This document shows, one piece after another, positions 1-13,908 of a stretch of 64,000 bases of DNA (positions are counted from its first letter, which is position 1; each line of letters opens with the position of its first letter). The stretch covers positions 3,028,891-3,092,890 of the forward strand of contig NW_024041150.1 of NCBI RefSeq assembly GCF_014851395.1, given 5' to 3'. Position numbers and translations under genes: made by a program. A model generated the notes under the pieces. That model saw nothing but the letters and a program-made list of their open reading frames with translations. It was not told the DNA's origin and searched no databases. The DNA comes from Micropterus salmoides (Eukaryota; Chordata; Actinopteri; Centrarchiformes; Centrarchidae).

Positions 1-2193
1 TGCTTGTTGAAGTTAAATGCAATAACCACTTTTTTAAAAGAGAGTTAAAATGTTTTATGCAAATTAGAAAAGTTTAACTATTAAGTTATGAATTGGTTCT
101 AACTACATGAAACTAAGAGATCTGATAAGTTGGACAATAAATTAAGATTATGCAAACATCAAATTCATCATATCTGCAGTTAAAACCACGGCCCGCTGGC
201 TGACATCCAGTGTTTGATCAGTCTAACCCCATTAAAAACTCCTGAGTTTTCCTTTGTCTGTCAGCTTTAGTCAGCCTTTTGCGACAGTTTCACACGGTAA
301 CACTCACATTACTTTAACACCAGTGACCACATAAAATAGCTTTATTTTCACACCTGGCTGACTGATACCAGAAATAAGTTGAGGGCTTGTGAACCCCACT
401 CACTTCTTTCAACATGTGATTGCACTGGAAACAATGTTCAAAGGTCAGAGTCCAGGGCAGCTGCCAGGCAGATATACATTACATGACTGTGGAGCGATTG
501 ATCCATTTGGGTGTATTTTCTGTCTCTTTTTATGTAAGACCTCTCACTGTTATCATAGTCAGTGGGGGATGTAATGGTATATTCTGGCAAAATATCTAGC
601 AATAGACTGTATGAATTTGGGAAATCTGAAATAAAAAACACTCATAAAAACTACGAAGTGGTTATTATGAGCATGGTATGCCCACAGGAGGAAAAATAAA
701 GAATCCTCCATTGTCACTGTTTGTCATGTATTAAAGAGTGAACCTTGCATGTATCACACCGAGACCTACACCTTCAAAAATGATTCAGAACATGAAGGCT
801 AAAACTATTTACTGTCTCCTTCATTATCATTGATCCTGGTGCCATCAGTGAAAAGCTTCTTTGTTTTAACAGGAGTCAAGACGTAGTTTATGTGACACAT
901 TGTGATGTCTAATGTGTTTATGGAGAAAGAAGATTGCAGAACACAAAAATGGGGACAAACAAAAAAATCTTAACTCAAAGGAGTAGCATTTTCCAGAGCC
1001 TTAAACGGCATCTCATGGTCTTCTTCTTCAGCGGATTGGAGCAGTGTCCATCTGAGGAGGAAGACTGTGAGATGCAGTTGAAAGCTCCAGAAATAAAAAC
1101 TAGTAAGTGGACCTTTCTTTGAGATTACTGCTATTCTCAAGTTTCACGCTCCAGTTGATTACAGCTGTCAAAGAAATGTAAAAAAGCCATTTACAATAAA
1201 CATTCACGTCTGAGCCTACATGATTCCCCGTTATTCTGAATGAGTGCAAAATATTAAAATCATGCAAAGAATTTGTTGGATTGCCGCTAGTTATGACATT
1301 GATCCCGATGGAGCTTCTCATAATGTGTTTGTCATGCAAGTGTTGAATGATAAGTTTGAAGCACTTAATTGATCTTTTGGTTTAAAATGTCTTCTCATCA
1401 GTTTTGCCCCTTTGCTCATGTTTGTTGCACATTATTATGGGCTGCTACTGCATCATTGTGTCCTCACTCAGTTTCGCTAACTCATGAGAAGGTGGGGGCG
1501 GGGGGCGGCAAGTTGCCAAAACCAAGACAGAGCGAACAGAAGGGGAGGACAGACAGTTGTTAAACAAAACAGAGTGATAATCAGCTAGAAGTAACGGTGA
1601 TATAGATGAACATAAATCAATAAGGAGGGTAAATACAGAAGAGATAGAGTAGATAGCAACAGAAGAAGCGACTGCAGGATTGTGGCGGACTGTTCAGGCC
1701 TGTCAACTCAGCAGTTCACATCATCGCAGCACTCTGCAGCGAGTCGAGGCCTGGTTGGCACAGTGCCGTCATGCCTCTTTTGTGTGCTAACCCCGGGCCA
1801 ACCCAGACTCTCAACACTACCCAAACATCGCTGCACTTACAACAGTCGCTCAACCTGCCCTCTGAAAGACAGAGGAATGCAAGGAGAAATAGAGAGTAAA
1901 GCCCAAATGTCCAAAAGTGGAATGTCTATGAGTTGGTTCACTGCCTCTTGTACACAAAAAAAATAGTAATAGTTTTTTGTTTTCAGAGAGGGGAAGCAAT
2001 TAAGTAGATTAATTCAAGTACCGTGCTTCAATACAGTTTTATGGGTCTGTGGATTCATATTTTCCATTCAGTATGAGATATGATCATAAAATATCACTCA
2101 TTTATTTCAATGTTTTAGTCATTCAGCCTTAATAATTATAATGGCTACAGTTATTTCCATCATGGATTAAGTTTTTTAAATATTTATATAAAT

Positions 2194-2357
2194 ATTTTGG
2201 GGCATTTTCTTTATTTGACAGGACGGTGGATAGAGCGTGGAAATGAGGGAGAGAGATAGGGGGCCGCATGCAGCAATGGGCCTTAGGCCGGATTTAAACC
2301 CGGGCCGCTGCAGGAAGGACAAAGCCTTGTGCAGGGCGTGCGCGCTCTACCATGCCT
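2194..2357 (-). repeat. tRNA-derived SINE-like repeat
   Basis: On the minus strand the element starts with an A-box-like tggtagagcgcg (plus 2341-2352) and has a B-box-like ggtttaaatcc (plus 2290-2300), the internal promoter of a tRNA-derived SINE. The remainder is purine-rich with gacagga near the plus-strand left end, resembling a common teleost repeat. Family assignment is from memory of such elements. Confidence 0.6.
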
Positions 2358-5300
2358 ATAAAATAGCAGATAAAAACTGGCAAATATCCATCACAGTTCC
2401 CCAGAGCCCAAGGTGACAGCGATCAACAGTCCAAAACTCCAAAATTACAATTATTCAAAAAATTAAGAGTCCTCACAAACTGGAACTGGAGGCATTTTTG
2501 CTCCAGTAATAACTGACTTTTAATTGATTATCTAAATTGCATAATCTTATGTCAATTGACTTATTGATAAATTGTTAAAGCACTAGTCAGTAGCAAGTCT
2601 TTCAGGTCCAGTTGCTGTTAAAAAAATTTTGCAGCGAAAGCAGTGTTAATATGTATGAGACCAAGTCAGAACTTGAGACTCTAATAGTTTTGCTTAAAAG
2701 TCTAAGGTCAAGTCTTGACGGAGTCAGTTGTCAAGTCGTATTTCGTAGCAGTCTAATCTGAAGTCCTAATTGTTGTGACTTACTGTAAGTCTGTATAAAG
2801 TCTATAGCTCCATCAAAACCCTTGAATCTCTTAGAAATGACATTTATATACTAATAATGTCTTTACTTATATACATAGTTATATACATATGTGATATATA
2901 TTTGCAAAAGAGGAAAGAGGAAGACATAATGTCACCTGTATTACATCTTTTGTCATGTTAACATCTTTAATGAACATCATCACTTCATCCAGAACGTATA
3001 AGCAAAATGTTCTGTGATGATGTAATTTATTTGTTTTACTTTAAATATCTGTCGCAGCGACTAAAGTGTAATTAAACTTTTTCATGGTTATGTTTAGGCA
3101 CTCACAGCTCTCAGGGAGAGATTGTGATCGGGCTTTTTTTGTTGCCAAAGTGCTGTGCTTTGTAGGCTCACCATCCACCCCTACCGCATCCCTAAGACTT
3201 GGGTGAGGTACAAGAACATAGCACTTCCCTCACTCAAAAAAAACAAACTAACATTGCCAGTGAGCATAATCCATGCAGCACTTATGCTTCTTTAAAAAAA
3301 ACTTGGCATAACACATTAGTAGTATATAAACACAATTTCCAGGAGAGCGGGTTTGCCTGAGATCATGAAAATCTACAAAACTGTGGACCCAAGGTCTCTT
3401 ACCACACAGTAAAACAGTCAATACTTGTTTGCTTTTGAGTCTAGTAATTACACTGGAAGAATAAAAAGCTGACATCACAATAGATAAAATGTTCAACAGT
3501 GCTGAGTTTTCGCTTTCAAATATGTAACCCATTGGTTTAGTGGCAGTGATAGAAATTTCCCCAAACCATTGTCCTGGATCATTTTGGGAAAGCTGGAAAC
3601 TGAACCTTGAACACCACTGATATTTTGCTTTTGGTGTGATAACTTACAAGAATCCCCTCTTCACTTCCTGTAATGATTCCCAGACCTGAACTGAACTTTA
3701 TGATGGATGAGAAGTTTATTACTTTCCCTTAACTCAGACTCAGCTCAAAATATAAGATTTGTATCCATGTTCTGATTGAGTTAGTTCTTTTTTTTTGCCC
3801 TCCATAGTTCATTTTCAGCTCAAATCAGCAGCTTGACATCAGTAGCAACACTAAAAGCCACTTGAGTCTGTTTGTCAGTTTTGAATGAGTCTCTCTGTGG
3901 TTAAGAGTCCGTCTTTGTGCTTTGAGACGCTGTTTGGGTTTAAAGCTCTTTTTCAGAGTTTGAGAGGAAGATGAAGACAGAAACACAGGGAGACAATAAT
4001 AACTGAACAAAAAAAGAGATTAAAGGGCATAGAGCAAGTAAAAATATTTACCTCAGAGTCTTTGGGTCAGTAAGTAGGAAAGCGATAGAGATGCAGATAT
4101 AGTATGTTTCCCATGTGTGGGTAGTTTTATGGTTTATTGTTACTAGTTCTCTGAGGAGGATGCACAGCAGGGACTATTCAAAAGGGGAAAGACAGACTTA
4201 AGTTTGTACTGAACCTGCTGCTACTTGTAAACACTGGTGGACTTTATACTTTAGAGGTATGTGTAGATTCAGATGGAGGTTTCAGACCACCAGCCATTTA
4301 CACACACATCACTGCCTATTGATTTGCTGCCATTCGCATGAGCTCCTGAATACCATGACGCAGAGCGAACAACGACACAGCAAGTAATGTGACTGTCAGC
4401 TAAGTTGTGGGTTAGCAAACTGTCTCTACAGTTCCTGCTGCGAAGCTAACATGCAGAGAGGACGTGGCGGTCCCGGAGCCGACACACCAGCTCCGGACAG
4501 CGATACTCACAACAACATGTCTTGGCAAACTAGAAACAAGGTGAATGTCCGTAGGCAAGTCATTACGTGACACATAAATCATGGCTGGAATGGCTGGAAT
4601 AATGTTTTGTCCAAGTGCAGTTGCAGGCTTACAGCAATAAAACCAGTACAAGAGTCAGATCTACAAGGCCTTAACAACACATCAAACAACAAAAAACTTC
4701 ATCACAAATAGTAATGTAGCAATATAAGATTGTGAAACCGACACAAGAAAACAAAACAAAAATAATTTAGATTTTCTTAAATAAAACGGCTCCTAGTTTC
4801 AAAGAATTGTCTTCATTGAGTGATAAATGGTCTTAGTGCTTACAACAGCAGAAAAATTTAATTGTACATTATGATCTGATATTATAAAAAGTGGTGTAGA
4901 GCAGGGTCCGGAGGCCCCTGGTTACCTGTACGTAAAGTCCCTTTGGCCCTCGGGGGCCCCTGCACATTGAGGGGGAACAGCAAGGGTGGAGAGGAGGTGG
5001 TCTGGGAAACTTCTGCTGCATCTTTCCATTGTTATTTTTATCTCATTCATTCTCACCCGCCCACTCCCCGTCCTTTCTTCAACCTCTTGCTTTCCGTCTT
5101 TGTATTTTTTGTGTGCGTGTTTTGCTCGTATAACATTCTGTCATTTATCCTCAACTCCCAGCTGTGCTGTTTGTTATACCCGCTCACTTTGTTGTTGTTG
5201 TGTGTCCCCCCCCTTTGCCTCCCCAGTCCCTCCATGTTTGAGGTCAGACCTATATGTCCCCCTCTCTCCCCTCATTCAGAACTCTGTCTCCTTGCCATTT

Positions 5301-5879
5301 CCTATTTCCTGTCCGCCAGCTCCCCTTCTTCCTCTTCCTCTTCTACCAAAGTGGTCAGGCTCCACGATAGGCTGTGTCACCTGGCTGAGCTCCAGATCCT
5401 CCCAGACTCCCTCTCCTTCACCTTAAGGTTGACCATGAAAGCTCCTTAAGTCAAGTCAAGTCAGTGTGATGACAATTTCCTTTTTAAAATTTTTCAAAAG
5501 ATAACAAGCCCTTGATAATGTGAACTTTGACATTCCATCTATATCACTATATCTCTATATCTCTGGCCATGTTTTGTTTTGTAAAAAGGAAGATGGACAC
5601 CTGTCGGGTGTTATGAGGAGAATTTGAGAGATGATGTTGTAGCACACAGATAAGGACAGCTGTTCAGGGCCAACACAGGAAGTATGTGGCAAAGCATAAT
5701 ACATGGACATGGAGGTCAGAGTATTGAACTGGTATGTCCAACTTTTATGTATTTTATTTGTTTTTACTGTAACCACAATCTTTGTGACCTGTGGAGTTTT
5801 GTTGTGAGCAAACAAAAGTTATGTTTACATTCAGAGTTTCTCACCAAAATGCATTAGTAAAAAAACAAAAAACAAACAT

Positions 5880-6062
5880 ACTTTATTGTCACATACACAT
5901 ACATGTAGTGAAATTCATCCTCTGCATTTAACCCATCCTTGAAGGGAGCAGTGGGCCACTGTACAGCGCCCAGGGACCAACTCCAGATATAAAAGGCCAT
6001 GCCAGGTCAAACAGCACTGACACTACCTAACATGTTTTTGACAGTGGAGGAAACCGGAATCC
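5880..6062 (+). repeat. teleost interspersed repeat fragment
   Basis: The segment contains ctttattgtcacatacacat, gtgaaattcatcctctgcat and cagcgcccagggaccaactc, then a tail with gtttttgacagtggaggaaa. These are recurring phrases of a widespread fish repeat. The class is not certain. A stop-rich frame excludes coding. Confidence 0.5.
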
Positions 6063-8388
6063 TTTGTTTACATCAGTGTTTGTTAGCAAAAACTCCACAG
6101 GGTGCCTTTTTTAACCTGACCATAACTATACTATAGTTGTCTTGTGTGCATGTTGTAGAAATACATAAAGAAAAAAGGAAACAGTCTCAAACGTAATGAA
6201 TATTTATATATTATTAATTTATTTATTAGAACTGTCCAATATCAGCTGTTTGTCAGGCCATAGTGTTAAATTTTCACTTCAGAATAAAGGGTGTTTAAAC
6301 TTTCCAACATATTTTGACTTTATGGAGAGTACAATGATACAAATGCTACAGTTGAAAGTTCTGGAAAAAGCGGCAAGGGGCTGGAAGGGGAAGTACATCC
6401 AGAGCACGTCCAGAAAATGTCTACAGGTGCTGGATTAAAAAACAAACTGAAAAACCTTTGCCAAAAATTAGTAAGTGGACCTATTTTGCTGGAATTGTTT
6501 TGTCAAGAATCTATATTCATGCTTCAAAATGCTGTTTAGAATCAACAAATAATTAACAAGTAAATGCTATTAAAGGTGGTTTGAAACTACTAGATTTAGG
6601 TATAGTTTTAACAAAAAATGTAGATACTAACTGACTACGTTGCTAGGAATGCTTCAGCAATTGGTTATCTCACCAGCACTATAGTTTTTACCACTTTCAT
6701 TCTTGGTCATGTAAAGTCTGTGTGTGTTGAAAGTCTAAAAATAGTCCTCTCTTCTGTTTGTTTCACCTGCGTGTTAAAAGCTTTCTCCCTCTGACTCATT
6801 TTCAACCATTTTAGCCAATTTCACTCTCCAAAGTGAATTTGTTGACTTTAACGAGCAGTGAAAACACAGCAGAGCCGCGAGGAGCTGAAAGCCAGACGCC
6901 CTTCACAGGATGTAACACTGCCTGAGACCTTGTTTTCTACCTTCAGATAAGCCTGAAAAGTGTCCCAACTTTTTTCATTTTGACACATTTGCATGCACAG
7001 AGATAAATTGCAGTATCCTTTTACTATTTCTTCCCAAACTTGAGTATCATTTATAGATTTTTACTTTTTCACTTTGGCTGCATTGCAAAATGAAAACTGG
7101 ATTGTAACGTGGTATGTGAGAAGCTTCAGTGAGAGCAGTGACAAAGCCAACATCAGTAAGAGATTTGCATTCCTTTCTCTTTAAGTCTCTGTAAGCCTTT
7201 TCTACCCGTTACACTTTTCAGGACATGAAAACTCTATTTCTTTAATCTGTAATCTTTAGTCTCGATTCAGTCTTAAAATTAGTCCTGTCTCCATTTGACT
7301 CTGTCATCACATCTGTTTAGCTCTGTTTTAAAACCCAAGTTATCTTTTATTAGAGCTGGGCAATACACAGAAAACCTACGCATACCGACATTCAAGATCA
7401 TCAACCCACAGGTGTGTTCTGTAGCTGTCCCACTCGTGGTCACAGCTCTTCTCACCTTTGTTCTACATGTGAATTTGAAACCAACACTTTAGTCAGCTGT
7501 CATTGTGACAACATGCTCACATTGAGATCTTTTGTGAATATAAACAAAAACAAGGAATCTATGACTGCTCAGATCTTAAACATTAAATAAGCATTTCACT
7601 AACCATGAGTTAACTTGTTTAAACTCACTGGAGTGTTTGCATCTACAATAATAGCCCATATTTATAATTATGTGATGTTTTTCCACACTGCTGACTCCTG
7701 AATTTTGAATTTATTGTTTAAACAATTTCATCCGGCCCTACTGCATGATGCATGCATGTGGGTGGCCAGTGCAGAGGCCAACAGCATACTTTGAGTAAAG
7801 CTGTATGTTGTTCCTATGTGCTCTCTTATAAAAGTTACATATCTATGAATCATTTATTTTGGTCCTGACTCGTAGCCTGTTGAAAAGGGTCCGCTCACCC
7901 AAATTACAAAACATATTTTCTCATGCTTTAGTGTTATGTATCGATGCAGATGGGCTTATTTTTTTCTGCTTATATTTTGAGATATCAGTCTGCAATTTCT
8001 GCCTCCACCCCAGTACAATGGATGTGAATGGAAGTTAGATTGATTATTAGCAAAGTGTCTCTCTTTCTCAAAACCTTCAGAACTCAAAGCAAAACTATTT
8101 GCATGGATACCTTTTTTTTTTTTTATTTAAAAGAAAATTTTACTTCCCACAATTCGTCTGACTGCCTGTTTAAATCTCAGCCATGCAGCTTGTTTGGTAT
8201 TCTGATGGAGGGTCCCAGTCTGGTCAGCTGACCTCCTTCACACCACCTGTGGTCTCTCTCTCTCTCTCTCTGCACTGCCTGTAGCGCTCACCCATCTGTG
8301 CCTCTTTCAATCAGCCAGTCTATCCCGACCATCAGCGTGGCGTGGGCGGGTTTGTTTGTTTGTGTGTTAGTGTGTATGTGTGCGCGCA

Positions 8389-8391
<3 letters not shown>

Positions 8392-8429
<38 letters not shown>

Positions 8430-8530
8430 CTCTCTTTCATGGCCTATCAGAATCATCAGCAATCTCCTGCATCGTTCTTCCCCTGATTGAGCAGAAGTCG
8501 GGGCCCCTGTCTGGGATAGCTGTTTGTTCG

Positions 8531-8576
<46 letters not shown>

Positions 8577-8734
8577 GCTGTGTTTCCAGAACTCTATGTT
8601 CCTCAGGATCACAGATTAGCCAGTACTGTATTGTTGCTCTGTGTTTGTGCTCGGCCAGGCGCCACAACTACAGGAAGACCCACTGTAAGCAAGGAAAGGT
8701 TTGTGTATGTGTGTGCATTTGTATATGTCTACTT

Positions 8735-8777
<43 letters not shown>
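8392..8777 (+). repeat. cluster of three (TG)n microsatellites
   Basis: Perfect TG runs lie at 8392-8427, 8534-8573 and 8738-8777, separated by about 100-160 bp of unique sequence. A short (TC)n run lies just upstream near 8257. Long apparent frames here (Cys-Val or Thr-His repeats) are produced by the dinucleotide runs and are not genes. Confidence 0.95.
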
Positions 8778-8780
<3 letters not shown>

Positions 8781-9714
8781 GGGTGTGGGCAGGCTCTTTG
8801 GCCTTTTCTGACCTTAAACCACTTTTATTCAGAATGAAAATGACCTGAAAATACACAAACATTAATGAAACAAAATGAACTAAACATTATTGAACTAAAG
8901 CACTCCAACATTTTGGAAAGTGCACAGAACAAAGTGTCTGTCCTAATACATCATTTGTAATTTTTTCTTAAAGGATAGGTTTATCATTTTTTCAAGTCTG
9001 TCTTATGCCTCCTATACGCCTTTATGTAAGACGGAGTGCACACAGGAGGACTGTAGATCTGTTTCTGTTTCTTCAGATAAATGTAGTTTTTGTTTCACCT
9101 GTTTAGATGCGAAAAGTCATGCTTTTAAAAAAAAAAAATTTTTTACATGGTTTTAAATGGTGCACCTCCTTTTTTAAATTTTTACTCCGTACGTGGACAA
9201 GATAAATGTGAATGTTTTTGCACGTTGATTGTTTGGATCTAAAGAAATAGCTCCAATGCTAACCTTTTCTGTTTCTACATATTTTAATATGAAATATAAA
9301 TAAGAAGGAAGGCTTTGGTGTTGTTGGAAGGGGTATTTTCCCCTTTTTGTTTGAGGGTTGTTTTTTTTTTTTGGGCTTAGCTGTGCTAAATGCCTTCTGC
9401 ATTGCTCTCTGAGACAGAAGTGATACTGATCTTCAAACATGATTTAAGACCAGGTTAGGGTGCGGTCAAATGTTCAGGCTTCAGTCAATGTCAATGAAAT
9501 CTATAAATCTGTCCCTCCAGCGAGTGATGGTAACAACAAGAAGCTGATTAGAACATTTTTAGTTACTGAGCAGAAGAGCAAATGATCCATGGAGAGCTGT
9601 TATGAATTTACAGCAGCCTGACACCTGCTCTGGTAACAGGATCTGTTTCCTATAAGCACGTCTTGGCTTGCTACCAAAACAATCACATGGACACCAGGAG
9701 TTAATGTTGGGGCC

Positions 9715-9741
9715 TGTGTGTGTGTGTGTGTGTGTGTGTGT
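9715..9741 (+). repeat. (TG)n microsatellite
   Basis: An uninterrupted TG run of about 27 bp in intron 1. Confidence 0.9.
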
Positions 9742-11021
9742 ATACATGTTGCATGAAAACATTTCAGTCCAGATGTGAAGTAACAGTTTGCATACAAGAT
9801 AAGAAAACTGTAAGTGAAGAGGAAAAGTTGAACTATTCTCCTGTTTTCCTCCATTTAATGACACTTGACTTAACTAACTGGAAAAGCAGAAGTCCTCTGC
9901 ACAGCAATGCAATTCAGTCAATGCTGGTAAGGTTGGGTATCGACATCTTTATGTCTATTGTTTTTCATGCCACCTTACAGTTTACCTATAAATGAATGTA
10001 CATGAAGCAAATTTTCTTACATTAGTACATGAGCAATGATGCAGTCCCAGATAATCCTGAACAACACGCACTTTATCTCCTCATGTTTGCATGCAGATAT
10101 GAACAGATGAAGCTTTGTGCAGCGCAGACTGAGAACGCTACAGGGGGAAAACTGTATTAACAGTCTCATTACTGCCAGCAGATAGGGGAACAGACAAAAT
10201 ACGTGCAGCAGCTTTGTCCTCTTTATTGTTTGTTTGTTTGTTTTGTTAAGATTTGGACTGAACCTGAGAGCTTTTATTAGTGTATTTGTGTTTGCATGTC
10301 GGTGTATGTGCACCCGTTTTCCTGTATCCCTTCAGGCTCCAGTTTCGAGGCACTGACTGACAAGTTAATCAGAGAGAGAGAGAGAAAGAGAGGTGATTGA
10401 AAAAGCTAAAGGGTGTGTAGAGAAAGAAAAATGAATGAGGTATGAGGGCAGGGAGGACAGTTGCTGTCACACAGTCGTCAGTGTGAAATAGAAAAAGGAA
10501 AGTTGGTTTACTTTGCCCTGGAGCTAGTTGGAGAGGTAGAAAACACATTTGGCTCAGCTGCATTGTCCAGATCTGATGCAGCCTGTTTTGTGGGTTGATA
10601 ATGTTGATTGATTGATTGATTGGTTGCAAAACCAGTTATTAGACTTTAATAAAAACTTTAAACATCAGCTCCACCTAATAATTAGAACCACAAAATGGTC
10701 ATTTACATTGGACAGTTTGAAAATGTGTTTAATGACTTTTGGATAAATGGCAAATTACCAATACCAATTAAATTACACTGCAAAAAGGAAAAAAATAATC
10801 TTAATGCTTAATTGAGTCTTGAAGATTTTCCTATTGATTGGGGGAAAATATGCAAGTGCACAAAAAATATTTTAACCTGTTTTCTATAGAACTCACTGCA
10901 ATATTTTTCAAGAATTAAACATAAGAAAAAGATAACACCACATTGACCAGAAACCAGGGGAGAACATGTATGACCTGTCACTCTGCAGTTACAAGATGAG
11001 CAGTCACATCACCCTACTCCA

Positions 11022-11110
11022 GGCTGAAACGATCAATCGATTATAAACACAGTTTATTATTAATTTTCTGTTGATTGACATATCCATTCATTCACATTGT
11101 TTCAGCTCTA
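11022..11110. repeat. short MITE with ggctgaaac termini
   Basis: An 89-bp segment begins ggctgaaacgatc and ends, inverted, with agctgaaacaat, giving terminal inverted repeats around an AT-rich core with attaat/attgat motifs. It resembles a very common small teleost DNA-transposon derivative. Confidence 0.5.
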
Positions 11111-13605
11111 ATGTCTGGGTATCAAACAAAAATGAATGAATACATCTTAAGAGAGAAAGGCCTATTAAAAGGAAATATTTCATTAGGTTATACATTTCAT
11201 GGTAAATACAGAAGCACAAACTACGTGTGCAGTGGAAACTGAGCAGCCGTGATGTCTACTCGGTTGCTTCATGAAATCTGATAGTTTACCCTGATCGAGT
11301 CATTGAGTTAAGTGCTTTTTGCGAATGTTACCCAATGAATCAGAGCATCCCTGTAGACTGTGTTAGTAAGTAAGTAAGTAAAGTAAAGGTGAGCGTTTGT
11401 TTACTGCACAATCATCTTCTACCCTGAAACCCAGGTGTCACTGCTGCTCTGCATTCGGTGTGTGTGTGTTTGGCCTCATGTGGGTTAACAGGCCTTGTGA
11501 TTCGCTGTGGTTTAGAGTGACGGCGTTACTTTTGTCACCGAGGTCTCAGAATGCCAGGTATATATTTTCTACCTGTTTCTCTCTCTCTCACTCTGTTCAT
11601 CTATTTATTTATCTCTCCCTCCGTCAGTGGTGGAGAAATTGCTCAGATCCTTTACTTGAGTAAAAGAAAGAAGTAATAACACAAAAAGGTTGGAACATTT
11701 TTAAATTGACCACAGCTGTCCTGTTGTTAATATGTGAATCTCAAGCCACAACAGCCTCTTGGAAAGCAACAGCAATGAAACAAAAATCCAGCATTATGAG
11801 CACAAACGCAAACAATCCCGGCAGGTTGCAGGTTGACTTCAGATATCCTTTTAGGGCTACGCATGCAATGTTTGCGTGAGTGCATGGTGAAAATAGCTGG
11901 CAACCCGCATTACCCTGGCTTAGGTTGCTATTCTCAAAGGTCTAAAAGCAGCGTCAAGATGTGCCAATGAATCAGAGCAGAACAAAGAATGTTATCTCTG
12001 CTTTTACATCATTTTCTGGTGAGGACACAAATCAGAGCTGTGATTCATGTGATGTTTCCATTTTGGCAGCTTCAGCTTTCCCGTGTTTAATTCATGTTTT
12101 GATGAAGGTGTGAAAAGGCAGGGGGGTGGTAGGGGGGCTTAGAGGTGTACTTTTTGGATTTGTATTTTAGGTAACAAAACTCTTTCAGCGTTTAGAATAA
12201 AATTTCAGACTTTTTGTTGTCAGCTTTTTGGCTGAGTGAAGCATCACTACTCATTAGCGGTGACCTCACTGTGTATGTCAGTGTGTGTCTTTGTGTTTTG
12301 ATTATGTGTTTGGTCAGTGGGTGATGTGTCAAGCTGAAGTGACAGAACCTTGGGTTGTGGTATGCTTGATCTCTGGCTGGTTTCTTTCATTTTTTCATAA
12401 GCGTTAGTTTGTTGCCCAAGGGCAGAGGATGAATCCAGGTGGATTTCTGCCAGTAGCAGCTGGCCATGTGTCTGTGTGTGTGGCCTTTTTTAAATCATCA
12501 CAAGACACTGTTGTGATGATTCAAAAGGTCAAATAATAAAAAGAAATCATTGCCAATCACAGATTAATGGCTTATTAAAAACATATGCTGTACTTGTAAA
12601 AGTAATGGCTTTTTATAATTTACCTGTGATCACACACCGACTGAAATGAGACATTTTGGGAAACACACTTGATTGCTTTCTCACCAGGAGCTGAACTGCT
12701 GCGCTGTATAGCGTCGGGTCATTCGACAGCTGTAGCTCACAGCAGGTGCACAACGCAGATAGAAAAAGTAGTTACAGTAAGGTACGATGGCCAGAATGAT
12801 GAATGTGATTAAAATGAGTAGTTTGTTTCAAGACAACATTTGTAACACTGGAAGGTGAAGTTTCCTGACGTATCATCTCGCGGCTATCCCAAAATGTTGG
12901 ATTATTCCATAAAATTCAAGTCCTCACACTTTCTGATTGTTATGAGCTTGGGATTTTCATCAGTTCAATGATGGTATGAATGTCATATAAAAAAAAATCA
13001 GTTAGTTGCTGTTTTACATCTTGGTCAGCTTGACCACTGTGCTTCATTAATGAAATGTCTGTAGTTCTGTATCTCAACCAGACTTGCTGTATAGAAGTCA
13101 AACTTGAGAACTTTTTTTCACTCCGTTAACCCATCCAGATCTCAGACGGCCACAGTTATCCACTGGGGATTCTGCTGTACCATAGCTGCTGTTTCTTAGA
13201 GGCATGCTAAAAATTCCCCGTCACAACGTTTCTGTTGAGAAAAGATAAATACTGTATTTTTAACAGGATCAGAAAGCTGTTTAATCATATGTGTCTACAT
13301 GTGACTTAATATCACACTTGGTACACCTACAAGCTGACAGTTGCCACATAATAATATGGTTTTAACAGTAACAGTCCCGTGTTAATGTTGCTTCTTCCGC
13401 TTTGAGAAAGTTATGAGGTTTACAAATCGACCAACTTCAGGTTAACTGCCATCACAACAACCTTTTAGCTTTGTTACTCGTTTGTGGACCCGTTCAGCCT
13501 CAAGGCATTTTCTGGTTAAAAAAGCTACAAATATTATATTTCCTTGTGGAATTCTGATATTGGTAGTACTTATTTCTCAAGTTAATTCTGATAATAGTAA
13601 AATTT

Positions 13606-13908
13606 ATAGCTCCAACGATTAATTGATAAGTTGTCTACTATTCACTTGCCAATTATTTTAATAACTGATTCATTTGTTTGAGTAATTTTTAAAGAAAAAA
13701 AGTAAAAATTCTCTGATTCGGGCTTCTTACATGTGAATATTTTCTGGTTTCTTTACTCCTCTTTGACAGTAAACTGAATATCTTTGGATTGTGGACAGAA
13801 CACGATAATTGGGAAACACTGACATTTGTAACCATTTCCAACATTTTATAAACCAATCGAAAAAATAACCCACTGAATAATTGACAATGAAATTTTTTTT
13901 CACTCTAA
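13606..13908. repeat. teleost MITE copy of the 'gctgcaacta' type
   Basis: Starts with tagctccaacgattaattga and carries the internal phrases gtgaatattttctggtttct, ttactcctctttgacagtaa and ctgaatatctttggattgtg. It ends with a degenerate inverted terminus (cactctaa). This layout is typical of a high-copy non-autonomous fish transposon. It is diverged and has no coding capacity. Confidence 0.6.

Noticed and set aside
1430..1960. GC-richer block considered as epas1 promoter and exon 1
   Set aside because: There is no short exon encoding the family's N-terminus with a following donor and no clear core promoter. The composition is only mildly raised.
4943..5449. Two long overlapping open frames (168 and 146 codons)
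   Set aside because: The region is pyrimidine-rich, which removes stop codons in several frames at once. The products are low-complexity Ser/Leu/Pro/Cys sequences with no family similarity, and they overlap each other out of frame.
8342..8848. 168-codon frame rich in Cys-Val and Thr-His repeats
   Set aside because: It is produced entirely by the (TG)n runs; dinucleotide repeats are open in several frames on both strands.
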